Shown piece after piece: positions 60,587 through 64,000 of a stretch of 64,000 bases of DNA. The position numbers and the translations under genes are program-made. The stretch is from Rhynchopus sp. YZ270_cl-10 (lineage: Eukaryota; Euglenozoa; Diplonemea; Diplonemida; Diplonemidae), in the NCBI GenBank assembly GCA_964035575.1, contig OZ037913.1, forward strand, positions 1 through 64,000, read 5' to 3'. The notes under the pieces were generated by a model. It did not search any database. It was not told where the DNA came from and saw only the letters and a program-made list of their open reading frames with translations. Numbering within the stretch: position 1 is the stretch's first letter; every line of letters starts with the position of its first letter.

Positions 60587-63500
60587 TTAACAGAGATATT
60601 CGATGTGGGTTGGAGTGAAGCTGCGTTCGCGAAGGGCGTGTTCGAGGACACCATAGCAGTCGTTGCTGGTGACATGCATGTCGGCCTTTGTCTCGTTGTA
60701 GGTAGTTGCCTCCTGCCACCACCCACGTACAACTGCCTCAAAGAAGCTGTTCCACGCTGCGTTGCCTGTGCCCTTCTCGCTCGCAGCCTCGTACATCCAC
60801 TCCCCTGCGCTAGTCCCACCACGACTCTGAAGCACAGTCGTGATGATAACATGGCGCGCACCGTACTTCCGACACGTAACAGCCGAGTAGTGCCGGTGCT
60901 CGAAACCCTTCGCCTGCTCTGCGAAGCCTGCGTCTGCCATCACCTTATGCCCATTCACAGCACAGTACCTCTCAAGCGCATGCACCCACGTCACTGTCGA
61001 GCCGAGCATCGTGTAGCGCCGCATCGCGTCTACCCCAAGGTGGCCTGCACGCACACTGCCAGCAGCGAGTGCCATCGTGACGCCGTCACCCAGGTTGGGC
61101 CATTGGTCGCGTATCTGGAGCGCAACGTCTGCTGCAGCCTCTGCATAGGCGGTGCACGGCTTGGCGCCGTTGAAGGTGACGAACACCCTGTCGCCGCTGA
61201 AGGTCTCGGGCACACCGCACCTCGTCTGCGCGCAGTCGAGGCAGTGCTGGATGTACTCGCGATGGCGTTCCACCACCTCCATCTCAGCAGCACCGTTGAG
61301 CGTGCGTAGGAAGCCTTGCACGTTCGTCACGAGGAACGCCATCTTGCGCCTGGGCAGGCCCGCTGCAAGGAGGCCCACGCCCTGCGCCCTACACGACCGC
61401 ACGGCAAAGGACTCCTCGCTGTGGATAGACGTCACAGCCGCGCCACCCGCGTCAGCTGCGTCGGACAGAGAGCGCGTCTGGGGTATGACACTCTGCTGCA
61501 TGGACAGCGGCATGAAGCTCTTGTACGCCTTCATGTTGCGCACGAGCAAGGCCACGGCCCTGTTCATAACGTTGACCTCGAGCAGAACGGAGGTCCGCTC
61601 AATCGGCGACAAGTCGTCCATGTTGATGTGTGCAGCAGCGTCAAGCTCAATAGCAAACAGCGCTAACGACTGTGCGAGCATGTGGTTGTAGGTCAGGAGC
61701 ACAAGTGCCGACAGCAGCAGCACCACAATCACAATGAAACACGTCTCAGCCACCTTCCGTTCCAGTGTGTTGTTCGTGTCGGTGCGATCGATGCGCAGGT
61801 TCCACTTCACAACATCGACAGCAGCTTTCGCGTCGCGCACAATGTCTTCGTTCGGCACTGCCAGTGCGTACACCTTTGAGATGAACCCAGACGTCCCTGC
61901 TATGCCCCTCGCAGTAGCAGAGAACAGCTTCGACTCGACTGGTGCAGGCTCGCCACGCGCCATCATGCTTGCAGCATCTGCCGCACACAACGTGCGGTTG
62001 TGGAAGCGCACTTCGTCCATCTCACCTGCAAACCCGTAACCCAAGGTGTAGTTCCCCATCACATACTGCATCGACACACCTTCTGCCATGTCTGCGCGTG
62101 AGTGCAGCGTTCCGTTCAGGTACACAGCGCAAAACAGGCGTTTTTGGGCATAGCTAGCAACCGCTGTGACGTGCGTCCACTCCCCGCTGGGCAGCCCGCC
62201 TGGCAGCGGCTGTGTGCGACACCCATCTTGCGAAGCGTCAATCACCAGTGCTGCTTTGCCTGTCAGCTGGTACCCGGCACCCTCCTGCGCGTCCATGAAC
62301 AGGAACGCAGCGGTGTTGTCTGTGCCTGCGCTGTGCTTCGGCTTGACCCACATTGTGACTGCGTGCTCCTGCATGCGGTGGAAGCGGTCGCGGTGTACTG
62401 GGCTTCCGGTTGGTGTGACGATGACGTCAGGGATGCCGTGCACAGGTGCGGTGTGGCGGTAGTGCTGTGTGGTGCTGTTCCAGAAGGCTGCGTTGCCGTT
62501 GCGTGTGGCCGCCACACGTGGTGTGCGCTGTGTGAGAAATGGCAGCACAACCACGGCACCTGACCCGTCGAGGGAGATGGACGCACCAACATGCCCGTTG
62601 CCGAAGCTGTAGCAGGCCTTGCCGCCAGAGGCACACAAGACCGCAGTGTCCCACATATTGCCGCTACGCTCCTCCACAGACCTGTCCATCGACAGGTAGA
62701 GCAGGGTGCTGTCCGACCCTTTGTGGTGCGCACGCTGGTCGAAGAGCTCTGTCACCCCTGCGACCAGAGCCGTGCGACTGTGGCCTTTGAGGATGTTCCC
62801 CAGCGCATTGAAGTGTGCATGCGGTGTGTTGTTCAGCGTCAGCAGCGCACTCCCGACGCGCTGTGTCTCAGACAGCCCTGCACTGCCCTCCGCCTGTCCG
62901 AAGTAGTCGATCTCTCTGTACAGGTCCCCTAGGCCTGGTGTCACTGCGAACACAACATCGCCCTCAAAGAAGCAGAACGTCATGTTCTCTGTGATGCGCC
63001 CCTGCACATCTCCAAGCGCACGCTGCACGACCTTGCTGTAGTCCACAGCAGGCAGGGCAGAGAGGTAGTACGCGTCGTGTGTGGCACGCGGCACTTCCCT
63101 TACATAGGCGATCAGCGGGCCACAGTTCCCTTCAGTGGGCGGTGGCACTTGGTACGACCCAACCAGAAAGGCGTGTGCACCCAGGCCCAGCCCAGAGAAG
63201 GACACGAGGGAGCGGTACCCTGCACGCATCCCCCCAAGCGGCGTGTCCGAGAAGAGCAGGCGCAGGGTAGGGTCGTAGTGCTCCCGAGGGTACGCGACAC
63301 TGAGGCTGTGGTTGGCGCCGAACCGCAGCTCCCCGTCCACAGAGTAGTAGTGAAAGCTGTCCATGTAGGCGTTGGGCATGTACAACGCCCAACGCCACTG
63401 TGCACGGATCCCGTGGGGGTGCGTGTACTCCTGCACCTTGATGTGGATGTCGTTGTCTGCAATAGGCGAGAGCAGAATGCCTTCCAGCAGCGTGTTCTCC

Positions 63501-63994
63501 CCTGAGTGGACGGTCGCAACGAAGGCATCGCGTGCTGTGGTGAGGGTCTGCACGAGGATGCTGTTGCTGAGGTGCTGCACATCCTGCACGTACAGGTCGG
63601 CTGTCTGCTGCACAGCAGCTTCCGCTGCGTCGCCTGCAGTGTCAACACCTTGCACACCTGCACAGTATGTCAGCAGGAAGGTGACCACTGTGAGCAGCAC
63701 TGCAACCGACATGGACAGCGCCGTGGATGCGGTACCCAGGGACACCCCTGTCGGTCCCTCTGGCGTTTGGCGCATGCACGCCACCTGCACCCCCACCACC
63801 ACCACCACCAGCAGCCCCGCCACTACAGCAGCCGCCACCCCCCCACCACCCAGCCCCCCGTCGTCCTCCTCCCGCCACACAGCCACCACCTCCACGGGTG
63901 GTGTCGTCTGCGACGCTTCCTCTGACACCTCGGGCACAGCCAGCACCGCACCACGCTCCCACACATCCTCCCCAAGCAGTGTGCCGCCACGCAT
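60587..63994 (-). CDS. Receptor with LamG-like ectodomain and cyclase-like domain
   Basis: 1135 residues from ATG at 63994. The frame is open to the window edge, so the start could lie beyond. Two hydrophobic stretches (about 52-72 and 93-111) come first. An extracellular sensor-like region (VDTAGDAAEAAVQQTADLYV on) follows. A LamG/concanavalin-type domain (about 510-690) has HAVTMWVKP, SGEWTHVTAV and YGFAGEMDEVRFHNRTL. A membrane span lies at about 757-780 (CFIVIVVLLLSALVLLTY). A HAMP-like linker with SVLLEVNVMNRAV and KSFMPLSM precedes the class III cyclase-like domain from about 885. In that domain FLVTNVQGF has Asn891 where the first metal Asp is expected. SGDRVFVTF keeps Asp935, and GSTVTWVHALERY replaces the usual GxxVNxAxRLE. 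It is probably a sensor with a weak or dead cyclase. Confidence 0.85.
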   Translation of the reverse strand: MRGGTLLGEDVWERGAVLAVPEVSEEASQTTPPVEVVAVWREEDDGGLGGGGVAAAVVAGLLVVVVVGVQVACMRQTPEGPTGVSLGTASTALSMSVAVLLTVVTFLLTYCAGVQGVDTAGDAAEAAVQQTADLYVQDVQHLSNSILVQTLTTARDAFVATVHSGENTLLEGILLSPIADNDIHIKVQEYTHPHGIRAQWRWALYMPNAYMDSFHYYSVDGELRFGANHSLSVAYPREHYDPTLRLLFSDTPLGGMRAGYRSLVSFSGLGLGAHAFLVGSYQVPPPTEGNCGPLIAYVREVPRATHDAYYLSALPAVDYSKVVQRALGDVQGRITENMTFCFFEGDVVFAVTPGLGDLYREIDYFGQAEGSAGLSETQRVGSALLTLNNTPHAHFNALGNILKGHSRTALVAGVTELFDQRAHHKGSDSTLLYLSMDRSVEERSGNMWDTAVLCASGGKACYSFGNGHVGASISLDGSGAVVVLPFLTQRTPRVAATRNGNAAFWNSTTQHYRHTAPVHGIPDVIVTPTGSPVHRDRFHRMQEHAVTMWVKPKHSAGTDNTAAFLFMDAQEGAGYQLTGKAALVIDASQDGCRTQPLPGGLPSGEWTHVTAVASYAQKRLFCAVYLNGTLHSRADMAEGVSMQYVMGNYTLGYGFAGEMDEVRFHNRTLCAADAASMMARGEPAPVESKLFSATARGIAGTSGFISKVYALAVPNEDIVRDAKAAVDVVKWNLRIDRTDTNNTLERKVAETCFIVIVVLLLSALVLLTYNHMLAQSLALFAIELDAAAHINMDDLSPIERTSVLLEVNVMNRAVALLVRNMKAYKSFMPLSMQQSVIPQTRSLSDAADAGGAAVTSIHSEESFAVRSCRAQGVGLLAAGLPRRKMAFLVTNVQGFLRTLNGAAEMEVVERHREYIQHCLDCAQTRCGVPETFSGDRVFVTFNGAKPCTAYAEAAADVALQIRDQWPNLGDGVTMALAAGSVRAGHLGVDAMRRYTMLGSTVTWVHALERYCAVNGHKVMADAGFAEQAKGFEHRHYSAVTCRKYGARHVIITTVLQSRGGTSAGEWMYEAASEKGTGNAAWNSFFEAVVRGWWQEATTYNETKADMHVTSNDCYGVLEHALRERSFTPTHIEYLC

Positions 63995-64000
63995 GAAGCT

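Overview
The window looks like a nuclear chromosome segment of a free-living protist. The genes are eukaryotic (ribosomal protein eS30, a ZNF598/Hel2 collided-ribosome ubiquitin ligase, a Ttd14-like NTPase, histidine-pathway IGPD, a multi-pass receptor with a nucleotide-cyclase-like domain). Most have long uninterrupted reading frames. Every confident gene between about 28.6 and 64.0 kb lies on the minus strand. Many starts are preceded on the coding strand by a pyrimidine tract ending in AG a short way upstream of ATG. Co-directional, intron-poor genes with such acceptors suggest Euglenozoa (a diplonemid or a free-living kinetoplastid), where genes are transcribed together and trans-spliced. 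That is an inference: no spliced-leader gene was seen. The one gene with a clear intron donor (about 18.7 kb) shows that cis-introns exist.

The left part (1 to about 28.2 kb) is repeat and transposon territory. It holds four copies of a tandem 3.57-kb unit, three almost identical and the last diverged on its right side. Each unit contains a GC-rich giant hairpin, an array of the 8-bp repeat GGGTTTGC and two to four copies of a 349-bp satellite. The third unit is split inside its array by about 4.56 kb carrying a composite minisatellite, a Helitron Rep fragment and a possible tyrosine-recombinase fragment. Further right come another GGGTTTGC array with gene fragments, a degenerate 9-bp array, about 230 copies of GAGCTGTG, an element with terminal inverted repeats enclosing 9-bp and 5-bp arrays, and a 1.2-kb foldback.

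The right part (28.2 to 64 kb) carries, from left to right and all on the minus strand: alpha/beta hydrolase (ABHD1/3-YheT-EMB8 type), IGPD, Ttd14-like NTPase, a small coiled-coil protein (two copies from a segmental duplication), a multi-pass membrane protein, a protein with a myristoylation-type N terminus, a large secreted-then-multi-pass membrane protein with a Pro-Thr hinge, the Hel2/ZNF598 ligase, two eS30 copies, a coiled-coil protein, and a receptor with a LamG-like ectodomain and a cyclase-like domain. Between them sit at least four short inverted-repeat element families (37.7/48.8, 38.7/41.9, 48.7-51.0 and 58.2-58.7 kb) and a recurrent small hairpin motif of unknown role.

No metabolic operon logic links the genes. 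The most unusual signals are structural: hairpins in two unrelated places are built from complementary stems separated by symmetric GA/GA steps and closed by GAA loops, and the same arrays and satellites recur in different flanking contexts.
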